Below are positions 6,323-19,171 of a DNA stretch of 47,133 bases, in pieces (positions within the stretch are counted from its first letter, which is position 1; each line of letters opens with the position of its first letter). Where the stretch lies: positions 1 to 47,133 of the forward strand of contig JAHBWQ010000006.1 of assembly GCA_019636915.1 (NCBI GenBank), read 5' to 3'. Under the pieces are notes generated by a model that had not been told where the DNA came from, searched no databases, and worked only from the letters and a program-made list of their open reading frames with translations. The DNA comes from Nitrospira sp. GTDB lineage: Bacteria > Nitrospirota > Nitrospiria > Nitrospirales > Nitrospiraceae. The translations under genes were made by a program, and so were the position numbers.

Positions 6323-7519
6323 ATGGCTAAGGTGTTGGAAGGCCCCGGCATGGGGCTGATGAAGAAGTGGGGGATTCACGTCCCCAACTATGTCGTCGTC
6401 ACGTCCGTTGACGAACTGACCAAGCTCGGACAAGCCAATGATTGGATGAAGACCTCGAAGTTAGTGGCAAAGGCGCACGAGGCGCTCGGCTCACGCTTTA
6501 AGCTCGGTCTGGTCAAGGTTGGTTTGGATCTGAACGGCGCAATTGCTGCAACCAAGGAAATGATCGGTCGTCAAGTCGGCAGCATCACCGTGTCGCAGGT
6601 CATTGTGTCGGAGATGGTCCCACATAAAGAGGAATACTATTGTGCGGTGAAGTCGACCCGCGAAGGCAGCGAGATTCTTGTCGCTAATTGCGGTGGGATC
6701 GAGGTCGAGTCGAACTGGGACCGGGTGAAACGCCTCTGCTTGGAAGTCGGGCAGGCTCCCTCGGCGGGTCAGCTCGAAAAACTTTCGAAAGAGGCCGGCT
6801 TTACGGGTTCGCTCGCGAAAAAGATGGCCGACTTTGCCGGAAAAATGTTCACCTGTTTCGATAGCGAAGACGCACAGTATCTTGAAGTGAATCCCGTCGT
6901 GACACGCGAGAGCGATGGCGAATTGGTCGCGCTCGATGCGGTGACGTTGCTGGACGGTGACGCCAAGTTCCGCCATCCGGATTGGAACTTTCAATTCGCC
7001 GCGGAATTCGGACGTTCCTACAGCAAAGATGAAATGGAAGTCATGGCGGTCGACGGCAAGATCAAGGGGTCCGTCAAGTTCATCGAGATTCCGGGTGGTG
7101 ACACGGCCATGCTGCCGGCAGGCGGCGGCGCAAGTGTCTACTATTCTGACGCGGTTGTAGCACGAGGCGGCAAGCTGGCGAACTATGCCGAGTATTCCGG
7201 TGATCCGCCGGATTGGGCCGTGGAAGTATTGACGGAAAAAGTCTGTTCGTTGCCCGGTATCAAGAACATCATCGTCGGTGGTGCGATCGCGAATTTTACC
7301 GACGTCAAGAAGACCTTCGGCGGCATCATCAACGGATTCCGCAAAGCGAAGGGCGACGGCAAGTTAAAGGGCGTGAAGATCTGGGTGCGCCGCGGCGGGC
7401 CGCGTGAGAAGGAAGGTCTCGATGCGATGCGCGCACTGAAGGACGAGGGCTTCGACATCAACGTCTTCGACCGCAACACTCCGCTGACGGACATCGTCGA
7501 CAAAGCGTTACAGAAGTAA
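6323..7519 (+). CDS. aclB: ATP-citrate lyase, beta (small) subunit
   Basis: This is the ATP-grasp subunit of ATP-citrate lyase, which cleaves citrate with ATP and CoA into acetyl-CoA and oxaloacetate, the key step of the reductive TCA cycle. The 398 residues match, from memory, the length of Chlorobium AclB. The N-terminal ATP-grasp part includes SQVIVSEMVPHKEEYY and the metal-binding segment YLEVNPVV near residue 190. The C-terminal CoA-ligase-like part includes GGAIANFTDVKKTFGGIING. ATG 6323 is selected because GAAGGAGA lies 7 nt upstream; the longer frame from 6293 is not supported. It is the first gene of a plus-strand run and is followed by aclA in the same order as in Chlorobium. Confidence 0.93.
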   Translation: MAKVLEGPGMGLMKKWGIHVPNYVVVTSVDELTKLGQANDWMKTSKLVAKAHEALGSRFKLGLVKVGLDLNGAIAATKEMIGRQVGSITVSQVIVSEMVPHKEEYYCAVKSTREGSEILVANCGGIEVESNWDRVKRLCLEVGQAPSAGQLEKLSKEAGFTGSLAKKMADFAGKMFTCFDSEDAQYLEVNPVVTRESDGELVALDAVTLLDGDAKFRHPDWNFQFAAEFGRSYSKDEMEVMAVDGKIKGSVKFIEIPGGDTAMLPAGGGASVYYSDAVVARGGKLANYAEYSGDPPDWAVEVLTEKVCSLPGIKNIIVGGAIANFTDVKKTFGGIINGFRKAKGDGKLKGVKIWVRRGGPREKEGLDAMRALKDEGFDINVFDRNTPLTDIVDKALQK

Positions 7520-7521
7520 CG

Positions 7522-7563
7522 AGCTATCAGCTATTAGCCATCAGCTGTCGGCTGAATGCTGAC
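7522..7563. repeat. Short-word intergenic repeat (AGCTATCAGC type)
   Basis: The aclB-aclA spacer consists largely of variants of a roughly 7-10 bp word: AGCTATCAGC, AGCCATCAGC and the complementary GGCTGAATGCTGA. Imperfect pairing between left and right halves is possible. The aclA Shine-Dalgarno follows it. Confidence 0.6.
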
Positions 7564-7594
7564 CGCTGGAGGCTTCACTGTTGGAGGACTTTCG

Positions 7595-9415
7595 ATGAGT
7601 ATTCTGGCCAATAAAGACACCCGCGTGGTGATTCAGGGTGGAGCCGCCGGTGTCAATGCAGCCCGCCGCATGGCGGAGTTCTGTTACCTAATTAAACGCC
7701 CCCTCACGGTCGAGGCGTTCGTCTATCCGCCCGATGCCGGCAAGACCAATGAAGTGCCGTACGGCAGCGGGTTGATTGCGATCCCCATCTACAAGACGAT
7801 CGCCGAAGCGACGAAGAATCATCCAGCCATCAATACCAGCCTTGTCTACATCGGTGCCGATCGCGCCATGAAGGGTGGGATGGAAGCGTTGGATGATCCG
7901 AACATCAAGGTCGTCTCCATGATCACCGAGGGTGTTCCGGAAAAGGACGCCAAACTGCTTGGGGCGCATGCGCGCAAGCTCGGTAAGGTGTTCAACGGGC
8001 CATCCTCGATCGGGATCATCTCGGCAGGGGCGTGCCGGTTGGGCGTCATCGGTGGCGCGTTCGACAACCTCGTGCTCTCGAAGTTGTATCGTGAAGGCTC
8101 TTTTGGCGTGATTACAAAGTCAGGCGGCCTCTCGAACGAAATTATCTGGATCTGCTCACAATTTGCCGATGGCATCACGACGGCCATTGGTATCGGTGGC
8201 GATGCCTACCCTGGCACCGACTATGTGAGCTACCTTGAAATGTTTGAAAACGATCCGCAGACCAAGGCGGTCGTCATCGTCGGTGAGATGGGTGGAGACC
8301 TCGAAGAGCGGGCCGCTGAGTGGTATGGAGCCAAGAAGCGACGCGTCAAGTTGATCGGCGTGGTTTCGGGCTTCTGTCAGGAGAGCTTGCCGAAGGGCAT
8401 GAAGTTCGGTCATGCCGGTGCCAAGGAAGGGATGAAAGGCGAGGGATCGGCACGATCCAAGTCGGACGCGCTCAAAAAATCAGGGGCCATCGTCCCGCCG
8501 ACGTTCGGAGCCTTGGGGCCGGCCATCAAGGAAACCTATCAAGAGCTGCTCAAGTCCGGTCAGGTGAAGGAGCCGGTGGAGCCGGCGGTGCTGCCCAGGT
8601 TGCCGAAGTCGGTCGAAGAGGCGATGAAGGCAGACGAAGTGATGGTGGCTCCGTTGATCCGGACCACGATCAGCGACGACCGTGGCGATGAGCCATGCTA
8701 TGTCGGGTATCCAGCCTCAGAGCTTATCAACAAGGGATACGAGATACCTCACGTCATCGGTCTGCTCTGGGACAAGCGTCTCATTTCGAAGCAGGAAGCG
8801 GAAATCATCAAGCGCATCATGATGCTTTCGGCGGATCACGGGCCTTGCGTCAGCGGAGCTTACGCGACGATCCTCGCAGCCTGCGCCGGAATCGGCCTGT
8901 CTCAAGCAGTCGCGGCCGGGCTCATCATGATCGGTCCGCGCTTCGGCGGCGCAGTGACGGACGCCGGGCGTTGGTTCAAGTATGCCGTTGACAATAAAAT
9001 GAATGTCGATGAGTTTCTGGCCTACATGAAGAAGAACGTAGGGCCAGTGCCGGGAATCGGCCACCGAGTGAAGAGCTTGCGCAATCCGGACAAGCGGGTC
9101 AAGGAACTTGTGGGTTATGTGAAGAGCTTGGATATCAAAACGCCGTGCCTCGACTTCGCCTTGGCGGTGGAGCAGGTCACGGCAGTCAAGAAGGATAACT
9201 TGATTTTAAACGTGGACGGCACGATGGCAGCGGTTCTGGTCGACATGGGCTTCCCTGTCGATAGTTTGAACGGCTTCTTTATCTTGTCGCGCACGATCGG
9301 ATTGATCGGCCACTGGGTCGATCAGAAGCGGCAGGACAGTCGCCTGATCCGACTGTTCGACTATCTGGTGAACTACGCGGCGCCCAAGCGTCGGGAAGTG
9401 CCGCCCTTGAAATAG
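7595..9415 (+). CDS. aclA: ATP-citrate lyase, alpha (large) subunit
   Basis: The subunit carries a succinyl-CoA-synthetase-alpha-like half fused to a citrate-synthase-like half, giving 606 residues. The N-terminal half begins MSILANKDTRVVIQGG, as in SucD-type proteins, and has the phosphorylated histidine His273 in GHAGA. The C-terminal half has ADHGPCVSGA (His415) and GIGHRVKS (His490), the citryl-CoA lyase motifs. ATG 7595 is preceded by GGAGG; an upstream ATG at 7556 lies in repeat DNA and is rejected. The fusion shows a true two-subunit ATP-citrate lyase rather than separate citryl-CoA synthetase and lyase. With AclB it makes the catalytic complex in the cytoplasm. Confidence 0.94.
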   Translation: MSILANKDTRVVIQGGAAGVNAARRMAEFCYLIKRPLTVEAFVYPPDAGKTNEVPYGSGLIAIPIYKTIAEATKNHPAINTSLVYIGADRAMKGGMEALDDPNIKVVSMITEGVPEKDAKLLGAHARKLGKVFNGPSSIGIISAGACRLGVIGGAFDNLVLSKLYREGSFGVITKSGGLSNEIIWICSQFADGITTAIGIGGDAYPGTDYVSYLEMFENDPQTKAVVIVGEMGGDLEERAAEWYGAKKRRVKLIGVVSGFCQESLPKGMKFGHAGAKEGMKGEGSARSKSDALKKSGAIVPPTFGALGPAIKETYQELLKSGQVKEPVEPAVLPRLPKSVEEAMKADEVMVAPLIRTTISDDRGDEPCYVGYPASELINKGYEIPHVIGLLWDKRLISKQEAEIIKRIMMLSADHGPCVSGAYATILAACAGIGLSQAVAAGLIMIGPRFGGAVTDAGRWFKYAVDNKMNVDEFLAYMKKNVGPVPGIGHRVKSLRNPDKRVKELVGYVKSLDIKTPCLDFALAVEQVTAVKKDNLILNVDGTMAAVLVDMGFPVDSLNGFFILSRTIGLIGHWVDQKRQDSRLIRLFDYLVNYAAPKRREVPPLK

Positions 9416-9487
9416 TGCTGAGTAACCAGTGCTGAGTTCTGAGTGTAGGGTCTTCGTCCGGCACTCAGCACCCAGCACTCAGAACTG
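9416..9487. repeat. Short-word inverted repeat (GTGCTGAGT type)
   Basis: The aclA-acn spacer has a left part made of CAGTGCTGAGTTCTGAGT and a right part made of GCACTCAGCACCCAGCACT, complementary in sense, so a long imperfect hairpin can form. The acn Shine-Dalgarno (AAGGAG) lies immediately after. Confidence 0.7.
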
Positions 9488-9502
9488 TAAGGAGCTACTC
9501 CC

Positions 9503-11749
9503 ATGTCCATGGATCTCGCGAAAAATCTTTATGCCAAGATGCCGGCGGTCTTCGAGAAGGCCAGAAAGCAATTCGGCCGACCGCTGACGCTGGCTGATAA
9601 AATTCTCGTTTCACACGCCGACAACTTCGATACCCAGAATTGGGAGCGGGGCAAGGCTATGCTGGCGCTGCGTCCCGATCGCGTGGCGATGCAAGATGCC
9701 ACGGCTCAGATGGCCGTGCTGCAGTTCATGCAGGCGAACAAAAAGAAAGCTGCGGTGCCGAGCACGATCCACTGCGATCACCTGATCCGTGCGGAAATGG
9801 GGTCTGAGAAGGACCTGACGCGCGCCTTGGACGAGAACCGGGAAGTCTATAACTTCCTGGCTTCTGCGGCGAAGAAGTACGGCATCGGATTCTGGAAGCC
9901 GGGTGCTGGCATCATTCACCAAGTCGTACTGGAAAATTATGCGTTCCCTGGCTGCTTGATCATCGGGACCGATTCACACACGCCGAACGGCGGTGGGTTG
10001 GGTGGATTGGCGATCGGCGTCGGTGGGGCTGATGCCGGCGAAGTGATGGCCGGTTTGCCGTGGGAAGTGCTCCATCCGAAATTGATCGGGGTGAAGCTGA
10101 CGGGCAAGTTGAGCGGATGGGCGTCTGCAAAGGATGTGATTCTTTATCTCTGCGGCCTGCTGACGGTGAAGGGTGGAACCAATAAGATCGTTGAATACTT
10201 TGGACCTGGCGCTGAAACAATCAGTGCCACCGGGAAAGGTACGATTTGCAACATGGGTGCGGAGCTTGGTGCGACCACATCGGTCTTTCCATTCGATCAG
10301 AAGATGGTCGACTATATGACCATTACGGATCGGGCGGATCTGGCAAAGTTGGCCCAGGTCAACAAGGCCTTGTTGACGGCTGATCCAGAGGTCATGCAGG
10401 CTCCGGAAAAGTATTACGATCAGATCGTTGAAATCGATCTCTCCAAGTTGGAGCCCCATGTGGTGGGACCTCACACGCCGGACCTTGCCAGGCCGATTTC
10501 CAAGCTGAAAGCCGAAGCGCAAGAAAAGGGGTATCCCGTTGAACTGAAGGCAGCTTTGATCGGGAGCTGTACCAATTCCTCGTACGAAGATATCAGCCGT
10601 TCAGCTCACGTGGCACAGCAGGCCTTGAAGGCTGGGTTGAAGGCGAAGGCCTCGTTCCTCATTTCTCCCGGATCAGAGCGTATCTATCACACCATGAAGC
10701 GTGATGGGTTCTTGGAAACCTTCGAGAAGCTTGGGGGGACAGTACTCTCGAATTCTTGTGGTCCCTGTATCGGCCAGTGGAAGCGTGCGGATGGGGTGAA
10801 GGGCAAAGCTGATTCGATTGTCAGTTCTTTTAACCGGAATTTCCCAGGCCGGAACGATGGGATCAGTGAAACACTCTCGTTCTTGGCAAGTCCAGAAGTG
10901 GTAACGGCTTATGCCATCACCGGCGATCTCGGCTTCGATCCGGTGAATCAGACGGTCAAGGGTGCCGACGGCAAGGAGTTCAAACTCCAGGCTCCGGTCG
11001 GTGAAGAGTTGCCGGCCAAGGGCTTTGCGAAGGGCGAGGAAGGCTATATCGCACCGGCGGAAGACGGGTCGAGTCTCACGGTCGATATTCCACCGACCAG
11101 CGAACGGCTGCAAGTCTTGCAGCCCTTCCCGAAGTGGGACGGCAAAGATTTCGAGAAGCTGCCGCTCTTAATCAAGACCAAGGGCAAGACCACGACCGAT
11201 CATATTTCACCGGCCGGTCCCTGGCTCAAATTCCGAGGCCACCTGGACAAGATCAGTGACAACATGTTCCTCGGCGCCAACAGCGCGTTTTCGTCCGAAC
11301 CGGGCAAGGGTACGAACGTGTTGACCGGTGAGTCGAACCTGACGATCGCGCAGATTGCCCGCGCCTACAAGGCACAGGGCATCGGGTCAATCGTGGTCGG
11401 CGACGAAAACTACGGCGAGGGCAGCAGCCGGGAGCATGCGGCGATGTCGCCTCGCTTCTTGAACGTGCGCGCGGTCATCACGAAGAGCTTCGCGCGCATT
11501 CATGAGACCAATTTGAAAAAACAAGGGATCTTGGCGTTGACCTTCGCTGATCCGAAGGACTACGAGAAGATCGAGCAGCAGGACCGCATCAGTGTGACGG
11601 GGCTGAACAGTCTGGCTCCTGGCAAGCCGGTGCAGGTAACGATTCATAAAGCGGATGGCAACGCGCTCACCATCCAGGCGAACCACAGCATCACGGCGCA
11701 GCAGATCGCGTGGTTCAAGGCGGGTTCGGCGCTCAATGCGTTGAACTAA
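9503..11749 (+). CDS. acn: Aconitate hydratase (mitochondrial-type aconitase)
   Basis: The enzyme interconverts citrate and isocitrate through a [4Fe-4S] cluster. The three cluster ligands are Cys356 (GSCTNSS), Cys419 and Cys422 (SCGPC); the 63-residue and 3-residue spacings are those of mitochondrial aconitase. The length of 748 residues fits this class rather than the larger AcnA/IRP or AcnB types. Substrate motifs [20 protein letters not shown] and, in the C-terminal swivel domain, [11 protein letters not shown] are intact. ATG 9503 has AAGGAG about 9 nt upstream. In the reductive direction it turns isocitrate into citrate for the lyase encoded just upstream. It is cytoplasmic and its cluster would be oxygen-sensitive. 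Confidence 0.95.
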   Translation: MSMDLAKNLYAKMPAVFEKARKQFGRPLTLADKILVSHADNFDTQNWERGKAMLALRPDRVAMQDATAQMAVLQFMQANKKKAAVPSTIHCDHLIRAEMGSEKDLTRALDENREVYNFLASAAKKYGIGFWKPGAGIIHQVVLENYAFPGCLIIGTDSHTPNGGGLGGLAIGVGGADAGEVMAGLPWEVLHPKLIGVKLTGKLSGWASAKDVILYLCGLLTVKGGTNKIVEYFGPGAETISATGKGTICNMGAELGATTSVFPFDQKMVDYMTITDRADLAKLAQVNKALLTADPEVMQAPEKYYDQIVEIDLSKLEPHVVGPHTPDLARPISKLKAEAQEKGYPVELKAALIGSCTNSSYEDISRSAHVAQQALKAGLKAKASFLISPGSERIYHTMKRDGFLETFEKLGGTVLSNSCGPCIGQWKRADGVKGKADSIVSSFNRNFPGRNDGISETLSFLASPEVVTAYAITGDLGFDPVNQTVKGADGKEFKLQAPVGEELPAKGFAKGEEGYIAPAEDGSSLTVDIPPTSERLQVLQPFPKWDGKDFEKLPLLIKTKGKTTTDHISPAGPWLKFRGHLDKISDNMFLGANSAFSSEPGKGTNVLTGESNLTIAQIARAYKAQGIGSIVVGDENYGEGSSREHAAMSPRFLNVRAVITKSFARIHETNLKKQGILALTFADPKDYEKIEQQDRISVTGLNSLAPGKPVQVTIHKADGNALTIQANHSITAQQIAWFKAGSALNALN

Positions 11750-14005
<2,256 letters not shown>

Positions 14006-14008
14006 ACA

Positions 14009-14076
14009 GTGAGGAGTCAGGGGTAAGGAGTCAGGGGTGAGGATCTCTCCATACCCCTCACCCTTCACCCCTTACT
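14009..14076. repeat. Short-word inverted repeat (GGAGTCAGGGGT type)
   Basis: The icd-frdB spacer has two direct copies of AAGGAGTCAGGGGT-like sequence followed by the complementary ACCCCTCACCCTTCACCCC. It can fold into an imperfect hairpin and fills almost the whole spacer. Confidence 0.65.
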
Positions 14077-14086
14077 GGTTTGTAAA

Positions 14087-14800
14087 ATGGCTCAAGAATT
14101 AAACGAAAATGTGATCGATCAGCCCGAGGTGATGAAGCCCCGGATGGTCACGATCGAGATCGCCGGCAAGAAAGTGGACGTGCCGGAGGGGATTACGGTT
14201 GTCCGTGCCATGTGGTACGCAGGGATCGATGTCGTGCGTGGCGTCGGTTGTCTGGGGGGATTCTGCGGGGCCTGCGCCACCTACTACCGGACAAAAGATG
14301 ATCCAAAAGTGAGAACCTGTCTCGCCTGTCAGATGGCGGTACAGGATGGCATGTCGTTTACGATGATGCCGCCGTTTCCTGCCCGAAAGGCCACCTACGA
14401 AATTCAGAAGCTCCAAGACCCGAAACAAGATCTGTTCAATCTCTATCCGGAAGCTCCGCTGTGCCGAAATTGCAATGCCTGCACTGAAGCCTGCCCGCAG
14501 AAAATCGATGTGCGGGAAGGAGTTTGGAAGGCTGTTTTCGGTGACTTTAAGAGCGTCTCTGAGATGTTTATGGATTGTGTCATGTGCGGGATGTGTACGC
14601 CGGTCTGCATTGCCGACATTGCGCCGAATCTCGTGGCCCTCTATGTCAGCCGTGCGCAGGGCGCGCATTTTACTGACAAGCCGGTCGGGCTCGATACCAG
14701 GATCAAAGAGATTCAGGACGACATCTATAAGGACGAGTGGGCCAAGATTCTGAAGATGAATGAGAAAGAACTGGCCGAACATTGTGCGACGGTGAAATAG
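14087..14800 (+). CDS. frdB: Fumarate reductase/succinate dehydrogenase iron-sulfur subunit-like protein
   Basis: The 237-residue protein combines a plant-type [2Fe-2S] domain (Cys55, Cys60, Cys63, Cys78) with two ferredoxin-type CX2CX2CX3C motifs (Cys126-129-132-136 and Cys164-167-170-174). Ordinary SdhB/FrdB proteins have one [4Fe-4S] and one [3Fe-4S] site, so the second motif here points to two [4Fe-4S] clusters. It would pass electrons to the flavoprotein encoded next. There is no membrane segment and no cytochrome b anchor gene nearby, so the pair looks soluble. The start at ATG 14087 lacks a clear Shine-Dalgarno; a start a few codons later is possible. Assignment to fumarate reduction rests on position within the rTCA genes. 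Confidence 0.8.
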   Translation: MAQELNENVIDQPEVMKPRMVTIEIAGKKVDVPEGITVVRAMWYAGIDVVRGVGCLGGFCGACATYYRTKDDPKVRTCLACQMAVQDGMSFTMMPPFPARKATYEIQKLQDPKQDLFNLYPEAPLCRNCNACTEACPQKIDVREGVWKAVFGDFKSVSEMFMDCVMCGMCTPVCIADIAPNLVALYVSRAQGAHFTDKPVGLDTRIKEIQDDIYKDEWAKILKMNEKELAEHCATVK

Positions 14801-14873
14801 CCACCAGGCCATCAGCCATCCGCTCTCAGCTTCTGAGAGGCGGTTGCTGAACGCAGGTAGCTGAAAGCTAGAC
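14801..14873. repeat. Short-word intergenic repeat (frdB-frdA spacer)
   Basis: The spacer contains GCCATCAGCCATCCGC, then the complementary pair CTCAGCTTCTGAG, then GTAGCTGAAAGCTAG. The words are the same family as those at 1309-1340 and 7522-7563. Confidence 0.55.
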
Positions 14874-16454
14874 ATGGACATTCACGCGCTCCAACAGATC
14901 GTGCACAAGACTCGGGATGCCCGGCGTAAGCAGACCATCCCCAAGTTTTCTCCGGCGGACCGGGACCAACTGATTCACAAGTACCATCCGGATTTTCGGG
15001 CCAGCGCCTATCGTCCGATTAAGTTTGGTCCGAACGAAGGCGACAAAACCGTCGTCGAGTTGGCGACCTTGCTTGAAGGCGACAGTTCCATTCAAGACAA
15101 TACCGATCTTACGCCTCAGTATACCTGTGATGTCCTGGTCATCGGTGGTGGCGGGGCCGGTTGTGCCGCGGCTTTGCACGCCCATGGCGCGGGAGCAAAA
15201 ACCATTCTGGCCACCAAGCTTCGCTTGGGCGATTCCAACAGTGTGATGGCGCAGGGCGGGATGCAGATTTCCGTCGCGCCGGAAGATTCGCCGGTCACCC
15301 ATTTCATCGATACGCTCAAGGGCGGGCACATGGAAAACGACCATGCCCTGCTCAAAGTCATGGTCGAAGATGGGCCGTCGATTGCGAAGTGGCTCTTGGA
15401 GTTGGGTGTGCTGTTCGATCGGCAGGCCGACGGGAATCTGCATGTGAAGAAGGGCGGGGGGAGTTCTAAGCCGCGCCTGTTGACCTGCTCGGACTACACC
15501 GGCCTCGAAATCATGCGTGTCCTCAAAGACGAAGTCATCAATCAAAAGATTCAATTATTGGAGTTCGCGGCTGCCGTTGAACTGCTGAGCGACGGCCAAG
15601 GGGCCTGCACAGGCGCGATTTTTAAAGATCTCGACAATCAGCGGCATGTGGTGGTCGCCGCCAAGTCGGTGATTGTGGCGACCGGTGGCATCGGTCGGCT
15701 GCACATTCAAGGATTTCCAACAAGTAATCACTATGGGGCGACAGGTGACGGGCTCTGTCTGGCCTATCGCATGGGTGCCAAACTCGCGCATGTCGATACG
15801 TTTCAATATCACCCGTCAGGGGCGGTGTATCCGGAGCAGCTGATCGGTGCATTGGTGACCGAGGGCATTCGTTCCGAAGGCGGGCATCTGGTCAATGCCA
15901 AGGGCGAACGGTTTGTGAATGAGCTCGATACTCGTGATGTCGTGTCGTCCTCCATCATTCGGGAATGTGAGGAAGGCCGCGGAATTCGTACCATGTCCGG
16001 CCGCGTCGGTGTCTGGCTGGATACTCCGCTCTTGGATGCCGAACATGGACCAGGAACCGTCGAGAAGCATTTCCCGGCCATGATGATGCAGTTTGAGCGA
16101 TTCGGGATCGATATTAGTAAGGATCCGGTCTTGATCTACCCGACGCTCCACTATCAGAACGGCGGGGTGAAGATCGATACGAACTCGGAAACCAATGTGA
16201 AGAATCTGTTCGTGGCAGGCGAAGCGTCCGGGGGCCTGCATGGGCGAAATCGACTCATGGGGAATTCGCTATTGGATCTCATGGTGTTCGGGAAACGCTC
16301 CGGCTTGACCGCTGCCGGTCGTGCTCAGTCGATGAAACAGGGCGCGCTGACCCTCAAGCATGTGCAACAGTTCCGCGCGGAAGCCAAGAAGCACGGGAAC
16401 GCCAGTGGTGTCATCTCGCCGATGATTCTGCCAGCGTACACGAGGAAAGCATAG
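14874..16454 (+). CDS. frdA: Fumarate reductase/succinate dehydrogenase flavoprotein-like protein
   Basis: An FAD-binding Rossmann motif (VIGGGGAGCAA, from about residue 89) follows an N-terminal extension of about 85 residues. Catalytic-domain motifs of the FrdA/SdhA family are present: HPSG, TEGIRSEGG, ELDTRDVVS (with the catalytic Arg) and GLHGRNRLMGNSLLDLMVFG. Two features are unusual. The His that carries covalent FAD in most members (SHTxxAQGG) is replaced in SNSVMAQGG (Asn122), as in non-covalent relatives. The chain ends at 526, soon after the capping domain, so the usual C-terminal helical domain is absent. With FrdB it likely forms a soluble cytoplasmic fumarate reductase. L-aspartate oxidase is an alternative on flavin grounds, but the rTCA context favours fumarate. 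No clear Shine-Dalgarno precedes ATG 14874. Confidence 0.82.
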   Translation: MDIHALQQIVHKTRDARRKQTIPKFSPADRDQLIHKYHPDFRASAYRPIKFGPNEGDKTVVELATLLEGDSSIQDNTDLTPQYTCDVLVIGGGGAGCAAALHAHGAGAKTILATKLRLGDSNSVMAQGGMQISVAPEDSPVTHFIDTLKGGHMENDHALLKVMVEDGPSIAKWLLELGVLFDRQADGNLHVKKGGGSSKPRLLTCSDYTGLEIMRVLKDEVINQKIQLLEFAAAVELLSDGQGACTGAIFKDLDNQRHVVVAAKSVIVATGGIGRLHIQGFPTSNHYGATGDGLCLAYRMGAKLAHVDTFQYHPSGAVYPEQLIGALVTEGIRSEGGHLVNAKGERFVNELDTRDVVSSSIIRECEEGRGIRTMSGRVGVWLDTPLLDAEHGPGTVEKHFPAMMMQFERFGIDISKDPVLIYPTLHYQNGGVKIDTNSETNVKNLFVAGEASGGLHGRNRLMGNSLLDLMVFGKRSGLTAAGRAQSMKQGALTLKHVQQFRAEAKKHGNASGVISPMILPAYTRKA

Positions 16455-16464
16455 GGAGCCTCTG

Positions 16465-16553
16465 GTAAATGGCTGATAGCGAATGGCAAAAAAGCCCCTC
16501 TGCTCTCAGTCTGTGCCATAAGGCCATTAGCCATCAGCTTTTAGCTCTTCGAG
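16465..16553. repeat. Short-word inverted repeat (frdA-sucC spacer)
   Basis: AATGGCTGATAGCGAATGGC on the left and GGCCATTAGCCATCAGC on the right are imperfectly complementary (about 13 of 16). The sucC Shine-Dalgarno (GAGG) follows directly. Confidence 0.65.
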
Positions 16554-16560
16554 GTTAAGA

Positions 16561-17739
16561 ATGAACGTTCATGAGTTTCAAGCCAAGTCGTTGTTCGCTC
16601 AATTCGGCGTGCCGGTACCGCGTGGAAAGGAAATTACGTCTCCTGAAGCGGCCACTGCTTGGGCCAATGAGCTGAATACACCCGTATTCGTGGTAAAGGC
16701 ACAAATCCATGCCGGTGGTCGTGGGAAGGCCGGTGGAGTAAAAATCACGAAGGATAAGACAGCGGTGGCAGGGTTTGCGAAAGAGCTCATCGGCAAGACG
16801 CTGGTGACGCATCAAACAGGTCCCAAAGGGCGTCAGGTTCACCGTCTGCTGATGGAAGAGGGAGCGAATATCGCCAAGGAACTCTATCTGTCCATTCTTG
16901 TCGATCGCGAGACGGGCTGGCCCACGTTCATCGCCAGCACAGAAGGCGGGATGGAAATTGAGGAAGTGGCCGCCAAGACCCCGGAAAAGATCATCAAGGA
17001 ACCGATTGATCCCGCCGTGGGATTTCAGGGATACAACGGGCGGAACATCGCCTTTGCGCTCGGGCTTCAGAATATCGAGCCGACGGCGATGAATCCATTC
17101 ATCAAAATGCTGGGCAATCTGTACCGTCTGTTCATGGAGAAGAACTGTGCCCTGGTCGAAATTAATCCGCTCATCATCACGAAGGAAAAGACCGTCGTGG
17201 CGCTGGACGGCAAAGTCTCGTTCGACGACAACGGCCTCTTCAAGCATGAAGATGTGCAAAAGATGCGGGACTTGAACGAGGAAGAGCCGCTGGAAATCGA
17301 GGCAACAGCCAACAACCTGAACTATGTGAAGCTGGATGGGAACATCGGCTGCATGGTGAACGGTGCGGGCCTGGCCATGGCCACCATGGACGTCATCAAA
17401 TTGGCCGGCAGCGAACCGGCGAACTTCTTGGATGTCGGTGGTGGCGCGACGAAGGAGACGGTCGCAGCCGGGTTCCGGATTCTGCTGAAAGATCCAAACG
17501 TGAAAGGCATCTTCATCAACATCTTCGGCGGCATCGTGCGCTGTGAACGCATCGCCCATGGGGTGATTGAAGCGGCAAAGGAAGTGAAGATTAATGTGCC
17601 GCTGGTCGTTCGGTTGCAGGGGACGAATGCCGAAGAGGGGCGTAAGCTGTTGGCGGAGTCTGGATTGAAGCTCGATGTGGCGAACGACTTGTGGGAAGCC
17701 GCCCAAAAAATAGTGAAACTGACAGGAAAAGCAGCGTAA
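16561..17739 (+). CDS. sucC: Succinyl-CoA synthetase, beta subunit
   Basis: The ATP-grasp beta subunit of succinyl-CoA synthetase activates succinate to succinyl-CoA, the step before 2-oxoglutarate synthase in the rTCA cycle. The start [20 protein letters not shown] is typical, and [15 protein letters not shown] near residue 45 is the nucleotide-binding loop. EINPLIIT near residue 200 is the metal-binding segment, and [19 protein letters not shown] near 320 belongs to the CoA-ligase domain. The 392-residue length is normal. GAGG lies about 7 nt before ATG 16561. The sucD start codon lies 11 nt after the stop, so the two subunits are made together. Confidence 0.96.
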   Translation: MNVHEFQAKSLFAQFGVPVPRGKEITSPEAATAWANELNTPVFVVKAQIHAGGRGKAGGVKITKDKTAVAGFAKELIGKTLVTHQTGPKGRQVHRLLMEEGANIAKELYLSILVDRETGWPTFIASTEGGMEIEEVAAKTPEKIIKEPIDPAVGFQGYNGRNIAFALGLQNIEPTAMNPFIKMLGNLYRLFMEKNCALVEINPLIITKEKTVVALDGKVSFDDNGLFKHEDVQKMRDLNEEEPLEIEATANNLNYVKLDGNIGCMVNGAGLAMATMDVIKLAGSEPANFLDVGGGATKETVAAGFRILLKDPNVKGIFINIFGGIVRCERIAHGVIEAAKEVKINVPLVVRLQGTNAEEGRKLLAESGLKLDVANDLWEAAQKIVKLTGKAA

Positions 17740-17750
17740 AGGAGAGCGTC

Positions 17751-18623
<873 letters not shown>

Positions 18624-19171
18624 GTAGCTTGGCAATCATGATCCATGACTCTTCTGATACAACCAGCAACCCGTTGATACCACAAGATGGGTGCTCCTCC
18701 CTCCAATTCTGAGTTCAAGGTTGCATGTTTGACGGTTTATGGGCAGTTTCAAGTTTCAGAGAGCCTGAAACTTGAAACCCCTTGGCCGAGGCGCTTCATG
18801 AGGTGCGCTGGAGCGAGACTCGATTGGTCTTGAGCCACAGTTCTGTCCCCATGTTCAACCCGGTATTGGATTAACCGATAGCTTCAATCCGTTTTATCTA
18901 TTTTCAAAACTGAATGCGGGGTTGCTACTGTGGGCGCCGTCCGCCCTGACGATGCGAGAAAAGTATCCCCTTCTGATCGCTCGGAAGAGGCGGATTGGTG
19001 GAGGCTTATGTCAAGAACTGCAACCGCCGAACAGGGGGTTGAGCTGGGTTGCACGAAGACCGGCTCTTCGCGTTTCACTGCACTGACTATCGACGATCGA
19101 CCAACGGATTTCTGATTGCGCAATCTAAATTCGTCGCAGAACATAGCTGCTTTACTGTGGGAGGACGCTGA
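18624..19171. other. Gene-free spacer containing duplicated leader of the OMP genes
   Basis: No gene was found in these 548 bp. From about 18700 the sequence resembles that at about 20325 onward; identity is high from 18866 (ATTGGATTAACCGATAGC) to the start codon at 19172, matching 20495-20804. This shows that the non-coding leader was duplicated along with the gene. Confidence 0.75.
18746..18778. repeat. Palindrome of GTTTCAAGTTTCAG type
   Basis: A perfect 14-bp stem (GTTTCAAGTTTCAG, 18746-18759, with 18765-18778) has a 5-nt loop. No T-run follows on either strand. Degenerate relatives occur at about 20345-20400 and 29822-29892. Confidence 0.75.

Noticed and set aside
9416-9487. CRISPR-like repeats in the aclA-acn spacer
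   Set aside because: The words are short, irregular, partly inverted and have no unique spacers of constant length.
16555-17706. Long minus-strand open frame across the sucC region
   Set aside because: It mirrors sucC codon structure on the opposite strand and has no recognisable motifs; sucC itself is unambiguous.
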